From the NCBI GenBank assembly GCA_024500155.1, contig CM044874.1, forward strand, positions 68,434,795-68,498,794: 64,000 nucleotides of DNA. Direction: 5' to 3'. Source of the DNA: Chenopodium formosanum (lineage: Eukaryota; Streptophyta; Magnoliopsida; Caryophyllales; Amaranthaceae). The notes beneath the pieces are model-generated. The model had not been told where the DNA came from. It ran no database searches and saw only the letters and a program-made list of their open reading frames with translations. Positions 23,347 through 34,942 of the stretch are shown here, piece after piece (position 1 is the first letter of the stretch; every line of letters begins with the position of its first letter). Made by a program: the position numbers and the translations under genes.

Positions 23347-24930
23347 TTGAAAATAAACTTGCAAAATTCAAAATTTTCAAATTCACAATTACACATCTTG
23401 GGGGCATCTCTCGGGTCTTGAGCCTTTTACCTCTTTCTTCCTTAAACCATCAAATTAACCACATTACAACCCTTGAAAGACCTCTTTGAGGTGTATGTAC
23501 ACTTGTGCAAAGTTCGGTTAGAGCTGCGTTCGGCCTGATTCCTAACGGATACGTAGGCAACCTCACATCGAGGTGCGGCCACATTCATATTCATATCCAT
23601 GCATGATCGAGTCAAAGAATATCCAATGCTTATCCCTACCCATTTAGAGCTAGACTTGGGGGCTTGAACCCAAATCACATTAGCTTACCCAGCCTGAAGA
23701 GTCATCATCTTTAACTCTTCTCACATCTCTTTCCATCGCTATAACCCTTGCAGCCAGCCTTAGTATCACATTCACACACTTCACTCACACATCCATATCC
23801 ATATCAATCATCCTTCCCTTTAAGAGCCATTTATCATGAAATCTTGTTTCAACACTGTGCATGCTTCATCATACTTAAAGACAACATTCAGTAGAAGAAA
23901 CATTGCATACTTGCTTAGCTTCCTGACTTGAGCAATGTTCATTGTTTCGCATAATGTGCTAAGAAACATTTATATATCAATGATTTTTAATCATACAAAG
24001 CATATCGTGCTTAGCTCCTTGACCTAAGCAACGTTCATTATGCAATAATCACTATACGTGATTAGCTTCCAGACCTAAGTGACGTTCGAAATCGCTTCTT
24101 TACACCATATATGATGCTTAGCTCCATGACTTAAGTTCATTCATCTATCGTGTCACATGATGTAATTGTCCTTAGCCTCTTGGCCTAAGAACATGCATCA
24201 TGCATACATTATTTTCAGGACAAACAATTCAATCCATACGAATCATTTCGTCTTGCTCAAGGAGGAAGTTCAAAACTTCTCTCCCTTTTCATTATTTTAT
24301 TTTGGGAAAGTTCAAAAAACTTTTTCAGAGTTTTCATCGAAGGAAGTTCGAAAATAAAAGTTCAGTTTTCACATCTTTCTTTTTCGGGAGAAAGTCGGTA
24401 CCCTCCACTCATGACAAAAATTGATGGAAAATTTTTGCTTTTGCATCTTCGTTTGCTTGTGTCTGCACACACACATATACACACACACACACTCACAAGT
24501 TATACACATGTCATGTCACATCAAGTCAAACTTGGTCAAGTTAGTGGTCAAGTCAATCACATTATATACGAGTCCATTGGCAAATTTATTTTTACAGGTC
24601 TTATCTACAGCCCACGTCCGGGGACAAGCGGACCATCTACAGCCCACGTCCGGGGACAAGCGGACCATCTACAGCCCACGTCCGGGGACAAGCGAACCAC
24701 CATCATTTCATGACGCAAGGTTCTCGATACACAGAGACTTGCAATCTCATCATCTTTCGACTTTCCTCAAGCATGGAAAGTATTATCCGGTGGATTTTTC
24801 TTCAAGTATAGAAAACCGCCAAATCGGCTTTCCTCAAGCATGGAAGGCATTATCGGTGGAATGCTTCAAGCATAGAATGACACCATATTTATCATTCGGC
24901 TTTCCTCAGGCTTGTAAAGCGTTATCGGTG
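22673..24930 (+). repeat. E4 3' non-coding region
   Basis: No gene. It contains a poly(A) run (23300-23342) and the conserved GCGTTCGGCCTGATTCC...GGATACGTAGGC motif (23521-23560). A series of CTTAGC...ACCTAAG-type repeats lies at 23880-24190, and the 3' complementary arm at 24385-24430. A 32-bp unit with CCACGTCCGGGGACAAGCGG occurs three times (24604-24700). CTTTCCTCAAGCATGGAAAG hairpin units begin at 24770. E3 inserted into this last array; one more partial unit lies at 33742-33797. Confidence 0.75.
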
Positions 24931-26631
24931 TGTAGGCGTCGTTCGAAGTGCGCCTACATTAAAAGCATGTGGTGAATATGCTTGGCACTCATAGGAAGTA
25001 GAAATTGACATAATACGATTAGGGAAAAGGAATGTACGGAGCCGCCAACAAGTTTTTAAGGAACTTGTAAACCGTTCACGGATTATAAAAGGCAACCACG
25101 ATAAGGGACAACGATAGGCAACAACGATTGATCCGTGAAGGTTACACCCCATTCATAATCCATGAGATTACTAACTCCATATGGTTCGGAACCACGAAAG
25201 GAGGATCGGGGATGATGGTACAAACATGGAGTCACATTCGCCCGTATTGGCCTCTACTCGATTCTTATATTGAAAAGCATTCCTGTGATCTCAAAGGCAT
25301 ACAAACGATAATTCAATTCGCTCCAAACTATTATTTAACTAAATTGGTTTAACATTAATGCACACATAATTCTAAAATATTGGTGATCACTTCAATTAAT
25401 AATAAGATTAAAAGGGATCCTAAACCGGTTGTCCAAATTATCTTATTAGGCGTGATTTTCAATTACATATTCCCTTTAAACATGCAATACGGTGATCATA
25501 AATAATAGAATAACATTAATATCAAAACCAATTTAATCACAATTCCAACAACATAAAATCGTTAGAAAAATAATAAAAATAAAAGGAGCATGATCCTTAC
25601 TTTGATTCTGTTTGTTTGCAACTACAAAATAATAAACGAGTTAGTAACTTCAAGGAAATAAATAAACAATAATTAAATTAAATAAAATAAAATAAAGTTG
25701 ATTTTAGGGCCAAACCCTCAAACAGTTCTACATTTCACGCCTTGGCTTAAGGACAGAACCTTGAGTAAAATATGGACTCCTTTGAGTACTTGAAGAAGGA
25801 ATTTTGAAGTGAAAAAGGTAGGCTAGTGTTTAGGCTAAAGCATAGAAGAGAGAAAATAAAATCAGAGAATTACTCGGTGCCCCGTTCATCAGAAATGAGG
25901 GGGTGTTTATAGGGAAAATGTGCTGAGGGAGCACACGGAACCCTTAAATGATAAAAACCCTAAAAAAGTATCCCGCGACACGGTCAAACTGTACCGTGAC
26001 ACGGGAAGCTCCACCGTCAGACGGTACACTTTCCCGTGACACGGTACATTTTTGGTGTGACGCGGGAAATTTTCACAAAACGGTATAAAAAACGCTTTAA
26101 GGGTTTACGCGGAAAAGACACGGAATGTCCCGTGTCACGGTAGACCTCCTGTGTCACGGGAAATCCCATCGTCAGACGGGAAGGATTCCCATGACAAGGT
26201 AGGTACCTGCCGTGGCACGGGAAATTCCAGCCTGTTTTTCCGTCTAAATACATTTTTAACCCTAATTTCCTTCGTCATTTTAAGTGCCGATTATTGATAA
26301 TTTCGGGCCTTTTCTGACTTTTTATTATTTGGGCTAAAATAAGAAAATAATTAAATTAAAATAAATAAAGGGTTTGGGCCAAAAATAAATAATAAAACAA
26401 TAAAATAAAAAAGGCTTGGGCTAAAAATTAATTAATAAGTTTGGGCTGAAATTAAAATTATGCTTTTACCAAACATCAAGACTAATCCATGGACTGTTCA
26501 AAAATATGAATCTAATAAAATACGATTTTTTAAGCACTCTCGGGATTAAATACTAAACCCGGCCAATAGTGGCGGTGAAAGGTTGTTCATCATCGGGTTT
26601 GGTTTTGGGGAGACATTTTTAGGTGTCTACA
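24931..26631 (-). mobile_element. E3 3' LTR (B family)
   Basis: 1701 bp, plus-strand ends TGTAGGCG and GTGTCTACA. In element sense CCGTGNCACGG and CCGTCTGACGG palindromes (26220-25975) precede a TATAAACA box near 25920-25913. Confidence 0.9.
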
Positions 26632-26648
26632 GAAGCCCCCACTTTGAC
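26632..26648 (-). promoter_or_regulatory. E3 polypurine tract
   Basis: Minus-strand GTCAAAGTGGGGGCTTC immediately before the LTR. It is the same sequence as in the A-family E2 and E5 although the LTRs differ. Confidence 0.85.
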
Positions 26649-29488
26649 TGAGTTTGTAGAAACGTCAGTTTCGAAACTGATAGTCAAAGTAGGCGATAGG
26701 GACGGAGAATGATTTAAGACGTTCTGCGATCCTAAATCATTCTGTATACGCCGATACCTGCAAAATAATGTTAGTTCTACAGATAAAAGAGTAAAGAGAT
26801 AGAATGCTTATCTAACACCAGTGTATTGGTGGCAAATGAGCTTGGTAGCTTCCTATGCTTGAAGGAATCCACCGGATGACGTCTGTTGAAACGCTTTCCA
26901 TGCATGAGGAAAGCCGAATGAGGAGTTTGGTAGTTTTCTAAGCCTGAAGAAACCTACCGGATAATACTTTCCATGCTTGAGGAAAGTCGACGTTTGAATT
27001 TGGTGTCATTCTATGCTTGAAGAAATCCACTGATGATGCTTTCCATGCTTGAGGAAAGTCGACTTGGCGGTTTTCTATACTTAAAGAAAAATCCACCGAT
27101 AACGCTTTACAAGCCTGAGGAAAGCCGACTGATGAATAAGGTGTCTTCTATGCTTGAAGAATTCCACCGATAATGCCTTCCATGCTTGAGGAAAGCCGAT
27201 TTGGCGGTTTTCTAAACTTGAAGAAAAATCCACAGGATAATACTTTCCATGCTTGAGGAAAGTCGAAAGATAATGAGATTGCAAGTCTCTGCGTATCGAG
27301 AACCTTGCGTCATGAAATGATGGTGGTCCGCTTGTCCCCGGACGTGGGCTGTAGATGGTCCGCTTATCCCCGGACGTGGGCTGTAGATGGTCCGCTTGTC
27401 CCCGGACGTGGGCTGTAGATGAGACCTGCAAAAATAAATTTGCCAATGGACTCGTATATATTGTGATTGACTTGACCAAGTTTAACTTGATCAAGTTTGA
27501 CTTGAAATGACATGACATGTGTATGACTTGTGATTGTGTGTGTCTTGAGTGAGTGTGTGCACTGACACAAGCAATTAAAAATGCAAAAGCAAAAGACTTG
27601 ACCAAGTTTAACTTGACATGACATGACATGTGTATGACTTGTGAGTGTGTGTGTATATATGTGTGTGTGCAGACACTAGCAAACGAAGATGCAAAAGCAA
27701 AAATTTTCCGTCAATTTTTGTCATGAGTGGAGGGTACCGACTTTCTCCCGAAAAAGAAAGATGTGAAAACTGAACTTTTATTTTCGAACTTCCCTCGATG
27801 AAAAAATTTTGAATTTTTTTTTTTTAAACTTCCCCAAAAGAAAAGACGCGAAAAAAAGGAAAGAAGTTTTGAATTTCCTCGTTGAGCAAGACAAAATGAA
27901 TCGCATGGATTGAATTGCTTTTCTTGAAAGTAATGTATGCATGATGCATGTCCTTAGGCCAGGAGGCTAAGGACAATTACATCATGTGACACGATATATG
28001 AATTAACTTAAGTCTTGGAGCTAAGCATCATTTATGGTGTAAAGAAACGATCTTGAACGTCACTTAGGTCTAAAAGCTAAGCACGTATACAGATGAAGTG
28101 ATTATTGCATAATGAACGTTGCTTAGGTCAAGGAGCTAAGCACGATATGCTTTGTATGATTAAAAATCATTGATATATAAATGTTTCTCAGCACATTATG
28201 CGATGCATGAAACAATGAATATTTCTCAGGTCAGGAAGCTAAGCAAGTATATAATGTTTCTTCTAATGAATGTTGTCTTGAAAGATGATGAAGCATGCAC
28301 AGTGTTGAAACAAGATTTCATGATAAAGGGCTCTTAGAGGGAAAGATGGTTGATATGGATATGGATGTGTGAGTGAAGTGTGTGAATGTGATACTAAGGC
28401 TGGCTGCAAGGGTTATGGTGATGGAAAGAGATGTGAGAAGAGTCAAAGATGATGACTCTTTAAGCTGGGTAAGCTAATGTGATATGGGTTCAAGCCCCCA
28501 AGTCTAGCTCTAAATGAGCGGGTCATAGGGTTAAGCATTAGATATTCTTCGACTCGATCATGCATATGAATGTGGCCGCACCTCAATGTGAGGTTGCCTA
28601 CGTATCCGTTAGGAATCAGGCCGAACGTAACTCTAACCGAACTTTGCACAAGTGTATGTTTACCTCACAGAGGTCTTTCAAGGGTTGTAATGTGGTTAAG
28701 TTGATGGTTTAAGGAAGAAAGGGATAAAAGGCTCAAGACCTGAGAGAAGCCCCCAATATGTGTAATTGTAAATATGAAAATTTTGAATTTTGCAAGTTTA
28801 TTTTCAAAGTTTTTTTTTTCTTTTTTTTTGTTTTTTTTTTAATTCTTTTGAATCAATGTAGACAATCTCAGATCATGCGGTCCATCACTCACTTAGCATT
28901 CATGTTTCTCAGGCACGGTACCAAGCACTCGATGAGAGACGCAATTTGAGATGTGTTCATATCAAAGACATTGGAACACTTGCCTTTAGACATTGTTTTA
29001 TTGTTGCTTTGCTGCTTTATTTTTTTTTTTACTTTCTTTTTGAATGTTATACAATTACACATCTTCCAATCCCAGGGTTAAGTGAATGTGGGTTGAAGAA
29101 ATGAAGGCCAAACGTTAGACGAGGCTCAAAATGGTTTATGAAGAAATGGAATGTGATTGAACGGTTAACAGGGAACGACATGGTTGCAAAGGTGCCTCAA
29201 GTCATTGGTGTACCTTGGGTTTAGTTCGGTAATTGATTTTTTTTTTTATTTTTTTTTTATTTTTTTTTATATATATTGAGAATGAGTGAATGAATAAAAA
29301 ATTCTATGATCGAGATGTAAAGGAAAATTACTCATTTTATTAATGGAAAAGGTGAACGAAACACATGAAACATATAAAAAAAATTCAAAGTGGAAAACCT
29401 ATGCTAGACATGAATGGGGGAATGGAGAAGAATGATAAAGAAAGAAATCATGAAATCTTTCACGAAGGATTTGTGTGCCTTGTATTCA
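26649..29488 (-). repeat. E3 3' non-coding region with hairpin arrays
   Basis: No gene. 26850-27270 is a tandem array whose units carry CTTTCCATGCTTGAGGAAAG hairpins. 27318-27420 is the 32-bp CCGGACGTGGGCTGTAGATGG unit in three copies. 27440-27660 holds TTGACTTGATCAAG-type and GTGTGTGT repeats. The 3' complementary arm is at 27704-27750 and the conserved GCCTACGTATCC motif at 28594-28634. Long T-rich runs occur at 28810-28840 and 29238-29270. The order mirrors E4. Confidence 0.75.
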
Positions 29489-30601
29489 TTACTTCTTGCC
29501 GCCTGGAGGGACAGGAAGTTTGTTTGCATCCATCAAGTCTTGAATGACGTCCTTCAAATTTCAACATTGCTCCATAGTGTGGCCCCTTCCTTGATGGTAC
29601 TTGCAATAGGCATTGGTATTCCATTTGGCGCTCCTTTCTTCAGGTTTTGGCTCTGGAAATGGCCCAATAGGTGTGATCAATCCTTGACTGTAAAGGCGAT
29701 CAAAGGCCGCATCATAAGTCATTCCTAAAGGAGTGTAAGTTCTTTTCTTCTTGGGCAATGGAGTATCAAGAGCTAACACTTCATTGAGATCAACTTGGCT
29801 TATATTGTTGGTAGTATTTTCGTGCTTAGAAGATGAAGAAGAAGGATGGTCGTTCTTCTTGTTTTTCCAAGTGTTATTATTGTTACTACCAGCAGTCTTT
29901 ATTAGCTCATCCTCGATATTGATGCCGATGTCGTATACAACTTCGAAAGTGTTCAGTGGAAGAAATTTGAGATGTTCCCTATATTTATGAGTCAGATTTT
30001 GAATAAAGAGGCGAACCATCTCTCTTTCTTTGGGGGGATGTACCAAGAGTGAAGCTGTTTCCCTCCACCTGTTCAGATAAGCGGTGAAGCCTTCATTTTC
30101 TTTCTGTTTGAGAATGGAGAGTTCACGTTCAGAAGTTTTAGTTTGAATGTTACACTTGTAACGATTCATGAAACTTTCGATGACATCTTGCCAAGTCGCA
30201 GTACGCTTGGCATCTAGGGAATAGAACCATTGTTGGCAAGCATGTTCTAAGGAGAGAGGGAACACCGTAGGGAAGAGTGTTACGTCCAATCCCTTAAGAG
30301 CCATGGTTGTAGAGAACGCCTTCTACTGGAATATTGGATTGTCAGTAGGCTTGAACTTTGGAATATCAGCAGTGGAGAACTTTTCAGGGAGTCTGTCCTT
30401 CACATCCAAAGGAGTGGGAGGCCGTTCCACATAAGTGAAATCCTCAAAAATCTTACTCATTTGTTCCTTCAGTTTGTCAAGGGTGGAAACAGTGACCTTG
30501 TTTTGTTCCATGGTAGTGACCCTAGTGGTAAGGGTTTGCATCATGGCAGACAGTGACTCGATGGATTTGTTGATATTCTCAATATCTTCTTTAGTGGCCA
30601 T
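29489..30601 (-). pseudogene. gag: E3 gag (B family), broken
   Basis: A 1.1-kb reading frame from MATKEDIENINKSIESL to PPGGKK and a TAA. The capsid segment is SLEHACQQWFYSLDAKRTA, followed by a Ser/Asn-rich linker. The zinc knuckle CKYHQGRGHTMEQC (CX2HX4HX4C) lies near 29590. Two stops interrupt it: TAG at about 30318 (TTG in E4) and TGA directly after the zinc knuckle, where related gags have Trp. Otherwise the frame is continuous and close to the E4 copy. No protease or polymerase follows. Confidence 0.85.
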
Positions 30602-32059
30602 TTAAAGTGATGCGTAATGGAGATGGCAAAGTTCTCTTTGAACGCCTATTAGATCTGAGAGATTGTTGCGGAAATGACTTGAACCGTATTAATCTATCTC
30701 TGTTTCTTGACCAAGTACTGTGAAATAAAAATAATTCACTTAATTGTTTGACTCATTGCTCAAGATAGGAAAGGAAGGAAAAAAATAGACATTTGGAAAC
30801 AGGTGAGAAAACTCCACTCATTTTTTTATTATGACGAAAAAAAAGTAAAGGTGCATGAACCTAATATACGACCATAAACGACCTAGTGCACGACTCGAGT
30901 CGGAATATAAAGAAAGTGTGTGGACTATACTTGACTCGTGAGTGATTAAGTGATGTCATAAGACTCGGGGTATGATCGTATGGCTAGACATGTGAATAAT
31001 AACCAAAATGACTGACGCGAGGACCAAATTAACACGGAAGACTTGACTGACGCGATTTTTTTTATTTTTTTTATTTTTTATTTTTTTGGAAAATCCACCG
31101 TGTCACGGTGGAAATTGCCGTGGCACGGTGGAGTTTCTCGTGCCGCGACAAACTTTTTTTTTTTAGAAAATCCACCGTGTCACGGTGGAAATTGCCGTGA
31201 CACGGTGAACATTCCCGTGCCACGGTAAACATTCCCGTGCCACGGTGCGGCACACCGTCACACGGTGCAGTGTACCGTGACACGACAATTTTTTTTTTTT
31301 GGAAAATCCACCGTTTCACGGTGGATATTGCCGTGACACGGTGAACTTTCCCGTGCCACGGTACGGCACACCGTCAGACGGTGCACTGTACCGTGACACG
31401 CCAATATTTTTTTTTTGTTTTGGAAAATCCACCGTGTCATGGTGGAAATTGCCGTGACACGGTGAACTTTCCCGTGCCACGGTAAACATTCCCGTGTCAC
31501 GGTACGATACACCGTCAGACGATGCACTGTACCGTGACACGACAAATTTTTTTTTTTTTTTTGCTAATTACTAAGTGAGTACGGTCCATTGGCAATCGTT
31601 AGTCATAAAATAATCCACCATAGACAAAGAAAGATCGTTAAGGTTAGGATCAAAACGACCCAACATAAAACATGTAGGCACAATGATGCAAAGAATACTT
31701 CGCAACCTAAGGTCAAGTTCTATGTTCGACTATGGTCAAGTTTATTTGGTGTCAATAGGGTACCATGGTTAAGAGTTTGGACGCGTTAGCAAGGCAGCCT
31801 CCCTTGAGGGTGTATGCCAACGGGCGGCTCCGCGAATTCGTGATGAAAGTGAGTTTTCCTTCGCACGCAACCAAGTTATCCAATTTTTCCTACGGGACAG
31901 ACCTGAATGCGACGTTAAAACGTCTATGCAGATGCAAAAATGCCAAATTAATCACCGGAATATTTTTTTCAAGAATCTTTCAAGTCTCATCCACTCATCA
32001 TAATTAAATACCGATCACTCAAATCGATAAAGAATCAAGAAACCTCCCCAGTGGAGTCG
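30602..32059 (-). promoter_or_regulatory. E3 leader and damaged primer-binding site
   Basis: A CACAG acceptor-like site (about 30716) lies before gag. The 5' arm ATGAGTGGAG (30803-30838) is complementary to 27720-27732. A large palindrome array lies at 31085-31545. The primer site is cut: plus-strand CCCCAGTGGAGTCG runs directly into LTR base TTCGAAG at 32060. The CCA-pairing end and the LTR terminus are missing. GTCG at both edges suggests a microhomology deletion. Confidence 0.75.
31085..31545. repeat. tandem array of odd palindromes (B type)
   Basis: Four irregular units of roughly 80-135 bp, each starting AAAATCCACCGTGTCACGGTGG and containing several CCGTGNCACGG and one CCGTCAGACGG palindromes. 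Units are separated by poly(T) tracts. Nearly every base outside the T tracts belongs to an 11-bp palindrome. Confidence 0.85.
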
Positions 32060-33736
32060 TTCGAAGTGCGCCTACGTTAAAAGCATGTGGTGAATATGCT
32101 TGGCACTCATAGGAAGTAGGAATTGACATAATACGATTAGGGACAAGGAAAGTAGGGAGCCGCCAACAAGTTTTTAAGGAACTTGTAAACCGTTCACGGA
32201 TCATAAAAGGCAACCACGATAAGGGACAACGATAGGCAACAACGATTGACCCGTGAAGGTTACACCCCATTCATAATCCATGAGATTACTAACTCCATTT
32301 GGTTCGGAACCACGAAAGGAGGATCGGGTATAATGGTACGAAGTGAGTCATGGAGTCACATTCGCCCGTACTGGCCTCTACTCGATTCTTATATTGAAAA
32401 GCATTCCTGTGATCTCAAAGGCATACAAACGATAATTCAATTCGCTCCAAACTATTATTTAACTAAATCGGTTTAACATTAATGCACATATAATTCTAAA
32501 ATATTGGTGATCACTTCAATTAATAATAAGATTAAAAGGGATCCTAAACCGGTTTTCCAAATTATCTTATTAGGCGTGATTTTCAATTACATATTCCCTT
32601 TAAACATGCAATATGCTGATCATAAATAATAGAATAACATTAATATTAAAACCAGTTTAATCATTATTCCAACAACATAAAATCGTTAGAAAAATAATAA
32701 AAACAAAAGGAGCATGATCCTTACTTTGATTCTGTTTGTTTGCAACTACAAAATAATAAACGAGTTAGTAACTTCAAGGAAATAAATAAACAATAATTAA
32801 ATTAAATTAAATAAAATAAAATTGATTTTGGGGCCAAACCCTTAAACAGTTCTACCTTTCACGCCTTGGCTTAAGGACAGAACCTCGAGTAAAATATGGA
32901 CTCCTTTGAGTGCTTGAAGAAGGAATTTTGAAGTGAAAAAGGTAGGCTAGTGTTTAGGCTAAAGCATAGAAGAGAGAAAATAAAATCAGAGAATTACTCG
33001 GTGCCCCGTTCATCAGAAATAAGGGGGTATTTTTAGGGAAAATGTGCTGAGGGAGCACACGGAACCCTAAAATGACAAAAACCCTAAAAAAGTATCCCGC
33101 GACACGGTCAAACTGTACTGTGACACAGGAAGCTCCACCGTTAGACGATACACTTTCCCGTGACACGGTACATTTTTGGTGTGACGCGGGTAATTTTCAG
33201 AAAACGGGATAAAAAACGCGTTAAGGGTTTACGCGGAAAAGACACGGAATGTCTCGTGTCACGGGAAATCCTACCGTCAGACGGGGCGGATTCCCGTGAC
33301 ACGGTAGGTACCTGCCGTGGCGCGGGAAATTCCAGCCTGTTTTTCTGTCTAAATACATTTTTAACCCTAATTTCCTTCGGCATTTTAAGTGCCGATTATT
33401 GATAATTTCGGGCCTTTTATGACTTTTTATTATTCGGGCTAAAATAAGAAAATAATTAAATTAAAATAAATAAAGGGTTTGGGCCAAAAATAAATAATAA
33501 AACAATAAAATAAAAAAGGCTTGGGCTAAAAATTAATTAATAAGTTTGGGCTGAAATTAAAACTATGCTTTTACCAAATATCAAGACTAATCAATGGACT
33601 GTTCAAAAATATGAATCTAATAAAATATGATTTTTTAAGCACTCTCGGGATTAAATACTAAACCCGACCAATAGTGGCGGTGAAAGGTTGTTCATCATCG
33701 GGTTTGGTTTTGGGGAGACATTTTTAGGTGTCTACA
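32060..33736 (-). mobile_element. E3 5' LTR (B family), inner end trimmed
   Basis: It matches 24931-26631 but lacks the first roughly 14 bp at the primer-site side. It ends with intact GGTGTCTACA at 33736. The palindrome region is 33090-33345. It has fewer palindrome copies than the 3' LTR. Confidence 0.88.
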
Positions 33737-33797
33737 CGGTGGATTTTTCTTCAAGTATAGAAAACCGCCAAGTCGGCTTTCCTATAGAAAACCACCG

Positions 33798-34942
33798 TGT
33801 AGACACCTAAAAATGTCTCCCCAAAACCAAACCGACGGTGGAGCTTCCCGTGTCACGGTACAGTTTGACCGTGTCACAGGATACGTTTTTAGGGTTTTTA
33901 TCATTTTAGGGTTCCGTGTGCTCCCTCAGCACATTTTTCCTATAAATACCCCCTCTTTTCTGATGAACGGGGCACCGAGTAATTCTCTAATTTTATTCTC
34001 CCCTCTTCTATGCTTTAGCCTAAACACTAGCCTACCCTTTTCTACTTCAAAATTCCTTCTTCAAGTACTTAAAGGAGTTCATACTTTACTCGTGGTTCTA
34101 TCCTTAAGCCAAGGCGTGAAAGGTAGAACTGTTTGAGGGTTTGGCCCCAAATCTACCTTACTTTATTTAATTTAATTTAATTATTGCTTTATTATTTCCT
34201 TGAAGTTACTAACTCGTTTATTATTTTGTAGTTGCAAACAAAAAGAATCAAAGTAAGGATCATGCTCCTTTTATTTTTATTATTTTTCTCACGATTTTAT
34301 GTTGTTGGAATTGTGATTAAATGGGTTTTAATATTAATGTTGTTTTATTATATTTATGATCAGCATATTGCATGTTTAAAGGGAATATGTAATTGAAAAT
34401 CACTCCTAATAAGATAATTTGGACAACCCATTTAGGGTCCTTTTAATCTTATTATTAATTGAAGTGATCACCAATATTTTAGAATTATGTGTGCATTGAT
34501 ATTAAACCAATTTAGTTAAATAATAGTTTGGAGCAAATTGAATTATTGTTTGTATGCCTTTGAGATCACAGGAATATTTTTCACTATAAGAATCGAGTAG
34601 AGGCCAATACGGGCAAATGTGACTCCATGACTCACTTCGTACCATCATCCCCGATCCTTCTTTCGTGGTTCCGAACCATATGGAGTTAGTAATCTCTTGG
34701 ATTATGAATGGGGTGTAACCTTCACGGGTCAATCGTTGTTGCCTATCGTTGTCCCTTTATTCGTGGTTGCCTTAAATGATCCGTGAACGGTTTACAAGTT
34801 CCGTAAAAACTTGTTGGCGGCTCCCTACTTTATTTTTCCCTAATCGTTGTCCCTAATCGTGATGTCAATTCACACTTCCTATGAGTGCCAAGCATATTCA
34901 CAACATGCTTTTAACGTAGGCGCATTTCGAGCAACGCCTACA
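33798..34942 (+). mobile_element. E4 3' LTR, internally deleted
   Basis: It starts TGTAGACACCTAAAAATGTC but after about 35 bp jumps to GACGGTGGAGCTTCCCG, skipping about 0.57 kb present in the 5' LTR. It keeps TATAAATACCCCC and the CGCCTACA end. Directly upstream, hairpin-array sequence replaces the polypurine tract, so a second deletion removed the plus-strand primer. Confidence 0.85.

Larger units (their letters stand above)
24931..33736 (-). mobile_element. E3: gag-only B-family element inside E4
   Basis: A minus-strand element of 8.8 kb with a clean 5-bp duplication CGGTG (24926-24930 and 33737-33741). 3' LTR 24931-26631, polypurine tract 26632, gag 29489-30601, leader with palindrome array, damaged primer site near 32041-32059, 5' LTR to 33736. 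It is the youngest insertion in this stack by position. It has no pol or antisense genes. Confidence 0.92.
18729..34942 (+). mobile_element. E4: gag-only B-family element in the 5' LTR of E2
   Basis: A plus-strand element with target duplication GTAGG (18724-18728 and 34943-34947), interrupted by E3 at 24931-33736. Net length is about 7.4 kb. 5' LTR 18729-20447; body 20448-24930 plus 33742-33797; 3' LTR 33798-34942. Oddities: 511 bp of A-family LTR lies directly after the 5' LTR in place of the primer-binding site, the polypurine tract is deleted, and the 3' LTR has lost about 0.57 kb. Confidence 0.85.

Noticed and set aside
24411..24975. Overlapping plus-strand ORFs up to 184 codons in the E4 3' region, and the similar minus-strand pair in E3 (27081-27629).
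   Set aside because: They read through the 32-bp and hairpin tandem repeats in two frames at once; repeated sequence without stops explains their length.
31043..31545. Short palindromic repeats at 31085-31545 considered as a CRISPR-like array.
   Set aside because: There are no unique spacers of constant length, the units are themselves palindromes separated by poly(T), and the context is a plant retrotransposon.
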